Shown here piece by piece: positions 35,258 to 45,030 of a stretch of 64,000 nucleotides of DNA. Under the pieces are notes generated by a model. It made no database searches. It was not told the origin of the DNA and saw only the letters and a program-made list of their open reading frames with translations. Every line of letters starts with the position of its first letter. Position 1 is the stretch's first letter. Origin of the DNA: Betaproteobacteria bacterium (GTDB taxonomy: Bacteria; Pseudomonadota; Gammaproteobacteria; Burkholderiales; Casimicrobiaceae); the NCBI GenBank assembly GCA_016192065.1, contig JACPUX010000019.1, positions 33,903-97,902 on the forward strand. The letters run 5' to 3'. A program made the position numbers and the translations under genes.

Positions 35258-36430
35258 GTGGGTCGTGGTGCCCGCTTGGGCGTGTCTTTGCTGCTGCTGG
35301 GCTTGGGCCAGATTGGCTGGGCTGACGACGCGCCCTTGCGCATCGGGCTTTCCGGGCCCTTTACCGGCGGCTCTTCTCCTATGGGTTTGTCCATGCGCGA
35401 CGGGATTCGCCTGGCCACCGAGGAGATCAACGCTCAAGGCGGCCTTTTGGGCAGGCGCATCGAATTGGTGGAGCGTGACGACCAGGCCAACAACGAATTG
35501 GGGCGCAAGATCGCCACCGAATTGGTGCGCCGCGAGGGTGTTATTGCCACTGTGGGCATCGTCAACACCGGGGTGGCTCTGGCCTCGCAGCGGGTCTACC
35601 AGGAGGCGCGCATTCCGGTCATCAACGCCGTGGCCACCGGCAGTATCATCACCCGCCAGTTCCGACCACCGGAGCACCCCGACAACTACGTCTTCCGCGT
35701 TTCCGCGAACGACCTTATTCAATCCGCGATGATCGTGCGTGAGGTGGTCGAGCGCATGAAAAAGACCCGGATCGCCATCCTCGCCGATTCCACCAATTAC
35801 GGCCAACTCGGCCGCCAGGACGTGGAGCGCGCGCTCAACGCCCGCGGGCTGGTGCCGGTGGTGGTGGAGAAATACAACATCCGCGATCTCGACATGACGC
35901 CGCAATTGCAGCGCGCCCGCGCCGCCAGCGCCGATGTCGTGGTTACCTACGGCATCGGGCCGGAGCTCGCCCTCATCGCCAACGGCATGGCCAAGCTGGG
36001 CTGGCACGTGCCCGTCGTCGGCAGTTGGACCCTGGCGATGGAGAATTTCATCGATCGTGCCGGTCCCAATGGCAACGGTGCGCGCATGCCGCAGACCTTC
36101 ATCCAGGAAGCCACCAGCCCAAAGCGAAAGCGCTTCATCGAAGCCTACCAGAGGCGCTACAAAGTCACCCGCATTGCCTCGGCGGTGTCCGCCGCGCAAG
36201 GCTACGACGGCATGCTGCTACTGGCCGCGGCGATCCGCCAGGCCAACAGTACCGAAGGGCCCCGCGTTCGCGAAGCCCTCGAAAATCTCCACGAGAGAGT
36301 CGAGGGGGTGATCACCACCTACCAGCGCCCCTGGACCCGCGAGGACCACGAGGCGATCAAGCCGGACATGGTGGTGATGGGGGAGGTACGCGATGGTCGG
36401 GTGGTGCATGCCAAGGTCGAGGCGCGCTAA
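35258..36430 (+). CDS. LivK-type periplasmic substrate-binding protein, paralogue
   Basis: 390 residues from a GTG with AAGGAGGA eight bases upstream; it gives a signal peptide (LGVSLLLLGLGQIGWAD). The body aligns almost end to end with the divergent SBP: LSGPFTGGSSPMGLSMRDGI, VGIVNTGVALASQRVYQEAR and VPVVGSWTLAMENFIDRAG. Ligand unknown; the family binds branched-chain amino acids, amides or aromatic acids. No ABC permease is adjacent. The two genes look like products of a local duplication. Confidence 0.9.
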   Translation: MGRGARLGVSLLLLGLGQIGWADDAPLRIGLSGPFTGGSSPMGLSMRDGIRLATEEINAQGGLLGRRIELVERDDQANNELGRKIATELVRREGVIATVGIVNTGVALASQRVYQEARIPVINAVATGSIITRQFRPPEHPDNYVFRVSANDLIQSAMIVREVVERMKKTRIAILADSTNYGQLGRQDVERALNARGLVPVVVEKYNIRDLDMTPQLQRARAASADVVVTYGIGPELALIANGMAKLGWHVPVVGSWTLAMENFIDRAGPNGNGARMPQTFIQEATSPKRKRFIEAYQRRYKVTRIASAVSAAQGYDGMLLLAAAIRQANSTEGPRVREALENLHERVEGVITTYQRPWTREDHEAIKPDMVVMGEVRDGRVVHAKVEAR

Positions 36431-36452
36431 GACCGCTGCGGGGTGGCGCTGT

Positions 36453-38237
36453 TTAGCCTAGCTTGATCGCTGCACCCATGTTGAACGGGGGCGGCACCTC
36501 TGGATCGACCTGGATGTCGAGCAGTGTCGGCCGGGGCAAAGTGAGCAACTCTGCCCAAGGTATGGCCTCGAAGCTCACCCGGTCGCGCACCCGGAAGGCC
36601 TCGATGCCCAGCGCACGCGCCTGCATGGCGAAGTCGACCGGAGGCAGGGCGACGGCGGTTTCGGGGAGGCCGGCGCGCCGCTGCAAGTGGCGCACCATGC
36701 CGTAGGCGCCATCGTTGAACACAATCAGGATCAGGGGCAGGTTTTCCACCCGGGCCACGGAAAGCTCCTGCCCGCTCATCAAGTAGCTGCCGTCACCCGT
36801 GAGGCAGATCACGGGCCCGTCCTGGCGCGCCCGCGCCATTCCCACGCCAGCGCCGATGGCCCAGCCCATGGGCGAGAAATCCGTGGTCACCTGCAGCCAA
36901 CTGCGCTGCCGGGTGCGTCGCTCACGCTGCGGCGCCGGGGCCGAGGCAAGGCGCAGCGGCGCTCGACGATTGCGGATGGCGAGGCTATGCACCGCCCAAG
37001 CGGTGGCGGTCCCGGCGTCGGCTACGACGCGGGTGCCTGGCGGGCAATGCTGGGAAAGAGCGAACAAGACTTCTTCATGCTCCACCGGGGCGTGAGCTTC
37101 GCGTGATCGCCGCGTCGCATCGGCGTGGCCGGAGAGCGGTAACAGTGGCGCTTCCTCGCGCAGCTTGATGGCGGGTTCGAGGCGCTGGCGCATCGCCCTG
37201 GCGATCGCGCCGATGTCCCCCTTCATTTGCAAGCGGGCCATGGGCGCGTGCAGGAAGTGCTCCTCGCAGTCGTCGATGAGGATCAGGCGCTCATTCAGCA
37301 GCGCTTTGGAGCCACCCCCAGTGTTCCATTCCGTGAGCCGGGTGCCGAAGGCGAGTAGAAGATCGGGGCAGCGCTCCAGCAAGTGGGTCGCCTGAGTATG
37401 TCCGCCGAAGCCGAAAACGCCGGCGAACAGGGGATGGCGTGGATCGATCAGTCCTTTGGCGTTGGGCGCGGTGATGAAGGGCGCTCCCGTGGCTTCGGCC
37501 AGCGCCACCACCGTGCCCGCCTCGCGCCCACAGCCGTTGCCGATGATCCAGACCACGTTGCCGGCGGCGGCAATCTCGTCGAGTACGCGATCGAGCGCCG
37601 GCAGGGCATCCACCGTGCGTGTCGACAGGAGCGGCGGTAGGTGCGGCGCGGCCTTGCTCGGCGGCTCCCGCTGCATGTCCACGGGAATGGAAATGTGCAC
37701 CGGGCCTTTGGGCGATTGCTGCGCCCGCATGATCGCGGCCTTGAGTTTGCTCTCCAATTGGTCCGGATGGGTGACCAAGGTGTCGTAGCGTGTGCAGGGG
37801 CGCAGCATGGCGATCGCGTCGATGCCGGCGCAGCTCGAATCCTGAAAGGCGCCACGGCCATGCATCGCCAACGGCGGCTGGCCGGTGATCACCAGCAGCG
37901 GAATTTCGTTGGCGTAGGCGCAAGCCACGCCGGTGATGAGGTTGGTGATGCCCGGCCCGGTGGTGGCGCAGGCCACGCCCAGGCGCCCGGTCTCGCGCGC
38001 GTAGCCATCAGCCATGAAGACCGCGCCGCTTTCGTGTCTCGCCACGACCGCGCGCGGCCCGCCCCGTTCTTCGCTGCGCGCCAGGGCGTGGTAGAGCGGG
38101 TCGATGGCCGCGCCGGGCACGCCGAAGACATACTCGACGCCGAGTTCGGCAAGGCAGGAGACGATACGATCGGCCAAATTGATGGGGGCCGCATGGACCG
38201 GCATCCGTACTTCGGCCGCGGTGTGGTTCGGCACCAT
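36453..38237 (-). CDS. Thiamine-diphosphate enzyme, acetolactate-synthase-like
   Basis: 594 residues from an ATG with GAGGAG six bases upstream. The Pyr domain carries the catalytic Glu in RHESGAVFMADGYARETG; the PP domain binds ThDP-Mg through GDGSYLMSGQELSVARVEN and VFNDGAYGMV. The middle domain is of the transhydrogenase dIII type. There is no ilvN regulatory subunit or ilvC nearby, so a role other than branched-chain synthesis is possible. An Arg-rich insert (residues about 445-470, between AIRNRRAPL and QVTTDFSPMG) is unusual. Confidence 0.82.
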   Translation of the reverse strand: MVPNHTAAEVRMPVHAAPINLADRIVSCLAELGVEYVFGVPGAAIDPLYHALARSEERGGPRAVVARHESGAVFMADGYARETGRLGVACATTGPGITNLITGVACAYANEIPLLVITGQPPLAMHGRGAFQDSSCAGIDAIAMLRPCTRYDTLVTHPDQLESKLKAAIMRAQQSPKGPVHISIPVDMQREPPSKAAPHLPPLLSTRTVDALPALDRVLDEIAAAGNVVWIIGNGCGREAGTVVALAEATGAPFITAPNAKGLIDPRHPLFAGVFGFGGHTQATHLLERCPDLLLAFGTRLTEWNTGGGSKALLNERLILIDDCEEHFLHAPMARLQMKGDIGAIARAMRQRLEPAIKLREEAPLLPLSGHADATRRSREAHAPVEHEEVLFALSQHCPPGTRVVADAGTATAWAVHSLAIRNRRAPLRLASAPAPQRERRTRQRSWLQVTTDFSPMGWAIGAGVGMARARQDGPVICLTGDGSYLMSGQELSVARVENLPLILIVFNDGAYGMVRHLQRRAGLPETAVALPPVDFAMQARALGIEAFRVRDRVSFEAIPWAELLTLPRPTLLDIQVDPEVPPPFNMGAAIKLG

Positions 38238-38453
38238 GTTCCGCTCCTCGTTGTTGGCACCCGCCGGTTCGGCGAGGCGCGACTTTCCTCCGCTATGCCA
38301 GTGTAATGAAAATTTATGACAAAGCAATACTTTCTGAAGGCCATAGCGGAATACCCTTAGTCGAATGCAAGCAAGGGCGGCCCGGAGTCGCGATAGAATA
38401 GCCGCCGCGGTGCGCCTATCCTCAACCGCGGCTTCCGCCATTCCGGATCAACC

Positions 38454-41400
38454 ATGTCAAAAATCCGCAGTCTGCTCGTTGCCAACCGCAGCGAGATCGC
38501 CATCCGCGTCATGCGTGCCGCCGCTGAAATGGGCATGCGCACGGTGTCGGTGTTTTCCAATGAAGACCGCTTCGCTCTGCATCGCTTCAAGGCGGATGAA
38601 TCCTACCTCGTCGGCGCGGGGAAGAAGCCGATCGCGGCCTATCTCGATATCGAGGACATCTTGCGGGTGGCGCGGGAGGCCGAAATTGATGCCATTCACC
38701 CGGGCTACGGATTCTTGTCGGAGAACCCGGATTTCGCCCAGGCTTGTATCGACGCGGGCATAGTCTTTGTAGGCCCCCGACCGGCGGTCATGCGCATTCT
38801 GGGCAACAAGGTTGCGGCGCGGGAACTGGCGCAACGCGCGGGGGTGCCGGTGGTGCCGGCCACCGGGGCGCTGCCGGACGATCTCGGCGAGGTCAAGCGC
38901 CTGGCTGCGCAAGTAGGGTACCCGCTGATGCTCAAGGCGAGCTGGGGCGGCGGCGGGCGAGGCATGCGGGTGATCGAATCCGAGAGTGACCTGGCGCCGA
39001 TGATCGACGTGGCGCGCCGCGAAGCGCTGGCCGCGTTCGGCAATGATGAGTTGTACCTCGAACGCCTGGTGCGCCGGGCACGCCACGTAGAGGTGCAAGT
39101 CCTCGGTGACACCCACGGCAACCTGGTGCATCTTTTCGAGCGCGATTGCACGGTGCAGCGGCGCAACCAGAAGGTGGTCGAGCGGGCGCCGGCGCCCTAT
39201 CTCGATCAGGCTAGCCGGGCGGCGCTATGCGAGGCGGCCTTGCGCCTGGCACGGGCCGCGGACTACACGCACGCCGGCACGATCGAATTCTTGATCGATG
39301 CCGATACCGGCGCCTTCTACTTTATTGAAGTGAACCCGCGCATTCAGGTCGAGCACACCGTCACGGAACAAGTCACCGGGGTGGACGTGGTCAAGGCGCA
39401 GTTGCGCATCAGCGAAGGCGCCAGGATCGGCGAGGCCGAATCCTATGTGCCGCGCCAGGAGGACATCCGCCTCAACGGCCATGCCCTGCAATGCCGCATC
39501 ACTACCGAAGACCCGGAGAACGGCTTCACGCCCGACTATGGCCGCATCACCGCCTATCGCAGCGCCGCCGGTTTCGGCATTCGCCTGGACGGCGGCACCG
39601 CCTATTCTGGCGCGGTGATCACGCCGTTCTACGATTCCCTGCTGGTCAAGGTCACCTCATGGGGCCACAGTTCGGACGAGGCCATCGCGCGCATGGATCG
39701 GGCGCTGCGCGAATTCCGCATCCGCGGCGTCTCGAGCAATTTGCAGTTTCTGGAAAACGTCATCGCCCATCCCTTGTTTCGCAGCGGCGGGTGCACCACC
39801 CGCTTCATCGACGAAACTCCGTCGCTGGTGCAGTTTCAGGCGCGGCGCGATCGCGCCACCAAGCTGCTCAATTTCCTCGGCGAAGTGGTGGTCAACGGCA
39901 ATGCCGAAATGAAAGGCCGCAAGCCCCCGCAGGCGTGGCTCGACGGACACTTGGGCGCTCCGGTGAAACCGGCGCTGGAGCTTGCGCGGCCGATCCCGCA
40001 AGGCAGCCGCGATCTGCTTCACGCCCTGGGGGCCAAGGGCCTCGCCGAATGGATGAAAGCGCAAGAGCGGGTGCTGCTCACCGACACCACTCTGCGCGAC
40101 GCGCACCAATCGCTGTTCGCCACGCGGTTGCGTACGCGCGACATGCTGGAGATCGCCCCCTACTACGCGCGCCACCTCCCCGAGCTCTTCTCCCTGGAAT
40201 GCTGGGGCGGGGCGACTTTCGACGTGGCTCTGCGTTTCCTCAAGGAAGACCCCTGGGAGCGCCTGGCGAAGCTGCGCGCCGCTGTGCCCAACATTCTGTT
40301 TCAGATGCTGCTGCGCGCCTCCAATGCCGTGGGCTACACCAATTACGCCGACAATGTGGTGCGTTTCTTCGTGCAGCAAGCGGCGAAGAGCGGCATCGAC
40401 GTCTTCCGCGTGTTCGATTCCCTGAACTGGGTGGAAAACATGCGCGTGGCCATGGACGCGGTGATTGAATCCGGCGCGGTCTGCGAGGCGGCGATCTGCT
40501 ATACCGGCGACCTGTTCGACGCCGCGCGGCCCAAGTACCAGCTCAAGTATTACGTGGAACTCGCCAAGGAACTGGAGAAGGCTGGCGCGCATGTGCTGGG
40601 CATCAAAGACATGGCCGGGGTGTGCCGCCCACGCGCGGCGCGGGAACTGGTGCGGGCGCTGAAGAGCGAAATCGGCTTGCCGATTCATTTCCACACCCAC
40701 GACACCAGCGGCATTGCCGCGGCAAGCGTGCTTGCCGCCGTGGAAGCGGGCTGCGACGCCGTCGATGGCGCGCTCGATGCGATGAGCGGTCTCACCTCGC
40801 AACCCAATCTCGGCTCGATCGCCGCGGCTCTGCGAGGCGGCGAGCGCGATCCCGGCATCAATGGCGAGGCGATGCGCGCGCTTTCGCACTATTGGGAAGG
40901 CGTGCGGCGCTTCTATTCGCCGTTTGAGGCGGAGATGCGCAGCGGCACTTCCGATGTCTACCGCCACGAAATGCCCGGCGGCCAGTACACCAACCTGCGC
41001 GAACAGGCCCGCGCCATGGGTCTGGAGCATCGCTGGCCGGAAGTGGCTTCGGCATACGCCGAGGTCAACCTGCTATTCGGCGACATCGTCAAGGTCACGC
41101 CGACTTCCAAAGTGGTGGGTGACATGGCTCTGTTCATGGTCGCCAATGATCTCAAGCCTGGGGATGTGACGAGCCCGGCGCGGGAAATCGCTTTCCCCGA
41201 GTCGGTGATTTCCCTGTTCAAGGGCGAACTTGGTTTTCCGCCCGATGGCTTCCCCAAGGACCTGGAACGCAAGGTGCTGAAGGGCGAAAAGCCCCTGGCC
41301 GGACGTGCCGGCGACTTTTTCCCGGCCGTGGACCTCGAAGCCAAGCGCCACGAGGCCGAGGTCGCCTTGGGCCGCAAGGCCGCCGACACCGATCTGGCGT

Positions 41401-41909
41401 CGTACCTGATGTATCCCAAGGTGTTCAAGGAATACGCCGAGAGCCACAAGGCCTACGGCGAGGTCGCGGTGCTGCCCACGCCCGCTTTCTTCTACGGTCT
41501 GCGCAACCGCGAGGAAATCTCCATCGATATCGATCGCGGCAAGACCCTGATCGTGCGCCTGCAAGGCCATGCCGAGCCCGACCCGGAGGGCCTGGTGAAA
41601 GTGTTCTTCGAACTCAATGGCCAGCCCCGACTCATTCGCGTACCGAAGGCGGGGCTGGTCACTGGCAAGAGGCGGCCGCGCGCCGACGAGCGCAACCCCA
41701 ACCACTTGGGGGCGCCCATGCCGGGACAGGTGGTCACGGTGGCGGTTAAACCCGGGCAGAAAGTGCGTCGCGGCGACCCTCTGGTGTCCATCGAGGCGAT
41801 GAAGATGGAATCGATGCTCACCGCCGAACGCGACGCGACGGTCGCGCTGGTGCATGTCCAACCGGGCGATGCGGTCAACGCCAAGGACTTGTTGCTGGAA
41901 CTGGCATAG
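38454..41909 (+). CDS. pyc: Pyruvate carboxylase
   Basis: 1151 residues, the full single-chain enzyme. Biotin carboxylase at about 1-450 (WGGGGRGM, RIQVEHTVTEQVTGVD), carboxyltransferase at about 535-830 (LLTDTTLRDAHQSLFATRLR, with metal-binding HFHTHDTSG), the PYC-OADA tetramerisation region to about 1060, and the biotinyl domain with biotinylated Lys near 1117 (EAMKMES). It makes oxaloacetate from pyruvate. Divergent from the ThDP enzyme and convergent with ppdK, so C3-C4 balance genes are clustered here. Confidence 0.96.
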   Translation: MSKIRSLLVANRSEIAIRVMRAAAEMGMRTVSVFSNEDRFALHRFKADESYLVGAGKKPIAAYLDIEDILRVAREAEIDAIHPGYGFLSENPDFAQACIDAGIVFVGPRPAVMRILGNKVAARELAQRAGVPVVPATGALPDDLGEVKRLAAQVGYPLMLKASWGGGGRGMRVIESESDLAPMIDVARREALAAFGNDELYLERLVRRARHVEVQVLGDTHGNLVHLFERDCTVQRRNQKVVERAPAPYLDQASRAALCEAALRLARAADYTHAGTIEFLIDADTGAFYFIEVNPRIQVEHTVTEQVTGVDVVKAQLRISEGARIGEAESYVPRQEDIRLNGHALQCRITTEDPENGFTPDYGRITAYRSAAGFGIRLDGGTAYSGAVITPFYDSLLVKVTSWGHSSDEAIARMDRALREFRIRGVSSNLQFLENVIAHPLFRSGGCTTRFIDETPSLVQFQARRDRATKLLNFLGEVVVNGNAEMKGRKPPQAWLDGHLGAPVKPALELARPIPQGSRDLLHALGAKGLAEWMKAQERVLLTDTTLRDAHQSLFATRLRTRDMLEIAPYYARHLPELFSLECWGGATFDVALRFLKEDPWERLAKLRAAVPNILFQMLLRASNAVGYTNYADNVVRFFVQQAAKSGIDVFRVFDSLNWVENMRVAMDAVIESGAVCEAAICYTGDLFDAARPKYQLKYYVELAKELEKAGAHVLGIKDMAGVCRPRAARELVRALKSEIGLPIHFHTHDTSGIAAASVLAAVEAGCDAVDGALDAMSGLTSQPNLGSIAAALRGGERDPGINGEAMRALSHYWEGVRRFYSPFEAEMRSGTSDVYRHEMPGGQYTNLREQARAMGLEHRWPEVASAYAEVNLLFGDIVKVTPTSKVVGDMALFMVANDLKPGDVTSPAREIAFPESVISLFKGELGFPPDGFPKDLERKVLKGEKPLAGRAGDFFPAVDLEAKRHEAEVALGRKAADTDLASYLMYPKVFKEYAESHKAYGEVAVLPTPAFFYGLRNREEISIDIDRGKTLIVRLQGHAEPDPEGLVKVFFELNGQPRLIRVPKAGLVTGKRRPRADERNPNHLGAPMPGQVVTVAVKPGQKVRRGDPLVSIEAMKMESMLTAERDATVALVHVQPGDAVNAKDLLLELA

Positions 41910-41972
41910 CGATTGGTTGGACGACCGACCTGCGCAGGGTATCGACCTGGCCGGTGTGTTTGCGCATGCTCC

Positions 41973-44765
41973 TCAATTCGAATCGACGTATTGCCCTTCC
42001 TGCAACTTCGCCTGCGCTGCCGCCAGGCGCGCGACCGGCACGCGCGGGCCGGAGCAGGAGACGTAATTCAAGCCGATGTGGTGGCAGAAATGGATCGAGG
42101 CGGGGTGCCCGCCATGCTCGCCGCAGATGCCGATCTTCAATTCCGGGTTGGTCTTGCGGCCCTTGTCCACGGCCATTTTCATCACTTGCCCCACGCCCTT
42201 GACGTCGAGCACCTCGAAGGGGTTGTCCTGCAGGATGCCGGTTTCATTGTAGGCCGGCAGGAACTTGTTCTCGGCGTCTTCGCGGCTGAAGGAGAAGGTG
42301 GCCTGGGTGAGGTCGTTGGTGCCGAAGGAGAAGAACTCGGCGATCTCGGCCATGCGATGCGCCCGCATGCACGCTCGAACCACTTCCAGCATCGAGCCGA
42401 ATTTGTAGCGCACGTTGATGCCGTGAGTGAGTTCAACCACCTTGTGCAGGCGCAATACATTCCCTTGGATGCGGCGTAGTTCCTCGACGGTGGCGACCTG
42501 CGGCACCATGATCTCGGGGTAGACCTGTACGCCTTCCTTGGCGCACAAGGCAGCTGCTTCCAGGATAGCCTGGATCTGCATGGAATAAATTTCCGGATAA
42601 GTGATGCCCAGGCGCACGCCGCGGTGGCCGAGCATCGGGTTCACCTCCGAGAGCGCGCGTACCTTCTTGAGGATCTTTTCCTTCTTGGCGATGATGTCCT
42701 CTTCGAGGTGAGAGACTTTGAAGGCGTTCATGCTGTCGGTGAGCTTGATCAGGCCATCGGCGTACTGCTGGTAGAGCTTGGGGTTGAGGAGTTTCAAGGT
42801 TTCGGGCAGCTCTTCGAGGCTCTTCAGGGTATCCCGCAACTGGTGCAGGTGGGCGATCTCCAGCTCGAGTTGCGCGGCGGTGGGCAGAAACTCGTGCATG
42901 GGCGGGTCGAGCAGGCGCACCGTCACCGGCAGGCCATTCATGGCCTTGAAAATGCCCTTGAAGTCGTTGCGCTGGATGGGCAACAGGCGGTCGAGTGCTG
43001 CCTGCCGCTCTTCTTGCGATTCGGCGAGGATCATCTCCTGGACGATGGGCAGGCGGTCGGTGCTGTTGAACATGCGCTCGGTGCGGCACAGGCCGATGCC
43101 CATGGCGCCAAAACTGCGGGCGCGGGCCGCGTCCTCGGGCGTGTCGGCGTTGGCCATCACCTGCATACGGGCGACTTCGTCGGCCCAGTCGAGCAGGACC
43201 GACATTTCTTCCGAAACTTCCGCTTCGACGGTCGGCACCTCGCCGGCATAGACATGGCCGGAACCCCCGTCGATGGTGATGACATCGCCTTCGTGCAGGG
43301 TCGCCGCGCCGATCACCGCACGGCGCGCGATGACGTCGATGACGATCGCCTCGCAGCCGGAAACGCAGGGCTTGCCCATGCCGCGCGCCACCACCGCGGC
43401 GTGCGAAGTCTTGCCGCCGCGGCTGGTAAGGATGCCCTGGGCCTGGAAGAAGCCGTGAATGTCTTCGGGCTTGGTCTCCTCGCGCACCAGGATGATGCGC
43501 TCGCCGGCTCGGCCGCGAGCCTCCGCGGTGTCGGCGTCGAAGACGATTTTGCCCGAGGCGGCACCGGGCGAGGCCGACAGGCCCTGCGCCAGCGACTTGC
43601 CGCGGAAGCTCGGTGAGAGTTGCGGCACCAGCAGTTGCTCCAGCATGGCCGGGTCGACACGGGTGATGGCGCGCTCCTTGCCGATCAGGCCTTCGCGGAA
43701 CATCTCCACCGAAGTACGCACCATGGCGCGCGCGTTCATCTTGCCGTTGCGCGTTTGCAGGCAGTAGAGCCGGCCCTTCTCGATGGTGAACTCGAAGTCC
43801 TGCACCTCGTGGTAGTGCGACTCCAGCCGGTTGTGCAGCTCCATCAACTGGCGGTAGATCTCCGGCATCTCCTTTTCCATCTCGGCGATGGGCTTGGGCG
43901 TGCGGATGCCGGCAACCACGTCTTCACCCTGGGCGTTGACCAGATACTCGCCATAGATCAGGTTCTCGCCGGTACCCGGGTTGCGGGTGAAACCGACGCC
44001 GGTGCCCGAATCGTTGCCCATGTTGCCGAAGACCATGGTGCACACGTTCACCGCCGTGCCGTTGGCCATTTCTTTGGTGATCCTGAACTGGCGGCGGTAG
44101 TCCACGGCGCGTTTGCCCATCCAGGAGCGGAACACCGCGCCGACGGCGATCTCGAGTTGTTCGTAGGGGTCGGCGGGGAAGGGTTTGCCGGTGTGACGCT
44201 GGATCACCGCGAGGAATTCGCCGGCCAGCTCCTGGAGGTGCTCGGCGGAGAGATCGACGTCCTGAAGGGCGCCGTGTTTCTTCTTGGCGGCGTGCATCTT
44301 GTCGTCGAAGGCCTCGTCGCTAATACCTAGCGCGATCTTGCCGAAAAGCTGGATGAAGCGGCGGTAGGCGTCCCAGGCGAAGCGCGGGTTGGCAGTTTGC
44401 TTGATGAGGCCGGCGAGCGAGGCCTCGTTCAGACCAAGGTTGAGGATGGTGTCCATCATGCCCGGCATGGACATCGCCGAGCCGGAGCGCACGGAAATGA
44501 GCAAGGGGTTCTCGCCGCTGCCAAACCCCTTGCCGGTCTTTTTTTCCAGGGCACGCATGTGAGCCTTGATGTCGTCCATCAAGCCCTCGGGCAACTGATT
44601 CTTCTCCAGGTAAGCGAGGCAGGCGTCGGTGGTGACGGTGAAGCCGGGCGGTACGTTGAGCCCGATTTGGGTCATCTCGCACAGATTGGCGCCTTTGCCG
44701 CCGAGCAGCAGCTTGTTCTTGCCGTCGCCTTCTTCGAACTCATAAATGAACTTGCCCGCTTGCAT
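41973..44765 (-). CDS. ppdK: Pyruvate, phosphate dikinase
   Basis: 930 residues from MQAGKFIYEFEEGD; a longer start would not match the family. N-terminal ATP-binding domain (GGKGANLCEMTQIGLNVPPGF, RSGSAMSMPGMMDT), phosphohistidine domain (GGKTSHAAVVARGMGKPCVSG), and the PEP/pyruvate TIM barrel with the catalytic Cys in NYVSCSGPRVPVARLAAAQ and GICGEHGGHP. It interconverts pyruvate and PEP. Convergent with pyc (63-bp gap). Confidence 0.96.
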   Translation of the reverse strand: MQAGKFIYEFEEGDGKNKLLLGGKGANLCEMTQIGLNVPPGFTVTTDACLAYLEKNQLPEGLMDDIKAHMRALEKKTGKGFGSGENPLLISVRSGSAMSMPGMMDTILNLGLNEASLAGLIKQTANPRFAWDAYRRFIQLFGKIALGISDEAFDDKMHAAKKKHGALQDVDLSAEHLQELAGEFLAVIQRHTGKPFPADPYEQLEIAVGAVFRSWMGKRAVDYRRQFRITKEMANGTAVNVCTMVFGNMGNDSGTGVGFTRNPGTGENLIYGEYLVNAQGEDVVAGIRTPKPIAEMEKEMPEIYRQLMELHNRLESHYHEVQDFEFTIEKGRLYCLQTRNGKMNARAMVRTSVEMFREGLIGKERAITRVDPAMLEQLLVPQLSPSFRGKSLAQGLSASPGAASGKIVFDADTAEARGRAGERIILVREETKPEDIHGFFQAQGILTSRGGKTSHAAVVARGMGKPCVSGCEAIVIDVIARRAVIGAATLHEGDVITIDGGSGHVYAGEVPTVEAEVSEEMSVLLDWADEVARMQVMANADTPEDAARARSFGAMGIGLCRTERMFNSTDRLPIVQEMILAESQEERQAALDRLLPIQRNDFKGIFKAMNGLPVTVRLLDPPMHEFLPTAAQLELEIAHLHQLRDTLKSLEELPETLKLLNPKLYQQYADGLIKLTDSMNAFKVSHLEEDIIAKKEKILKKVRALSEVNPMLGHRGVRLGITYPEIYSMQIQAILEAAALCAKEGVQVYPEIMVPQVATVEELRRIQGNVLRLHKVVELTHGINVRYKFGSMLEVVRACMRAHRMAEIAEFFSFGTNDLTQATFSFSREDAENKFLPAYNETGILQDNPFEVLDVKGVGQVMKMAVDKGRKTNPELKIGICGEHGGHPASIHFCHHIGLNYVSCSGPRVPVARLAAAQAKLQEGQYVDSN

Positions 44766-45030
44766 GTCACACCTGGAGTGAGTGGAAAAGGAATGCGCGG
44801 GAGTGTGCCATGCCCGCGCCGGAAAAACCATTCTTGAAACAGGGGGCACCTTCGGGGGCGCCGACCGGGTCAGGACCGGCCGGCCAAGCTAGGTCCCGAA
44901 GAGCGGGCAGCCAGGGTGGTGCTCGCTTTCGGGGGTGCAGCCACGGAGGTCGCGGAAATCAGACCCGGCGACGGCGTGACGACCAAGGCCTGGCCATCGG
45001 ACATGACTTGGTGCAGCCCCTGCCGGGGGG

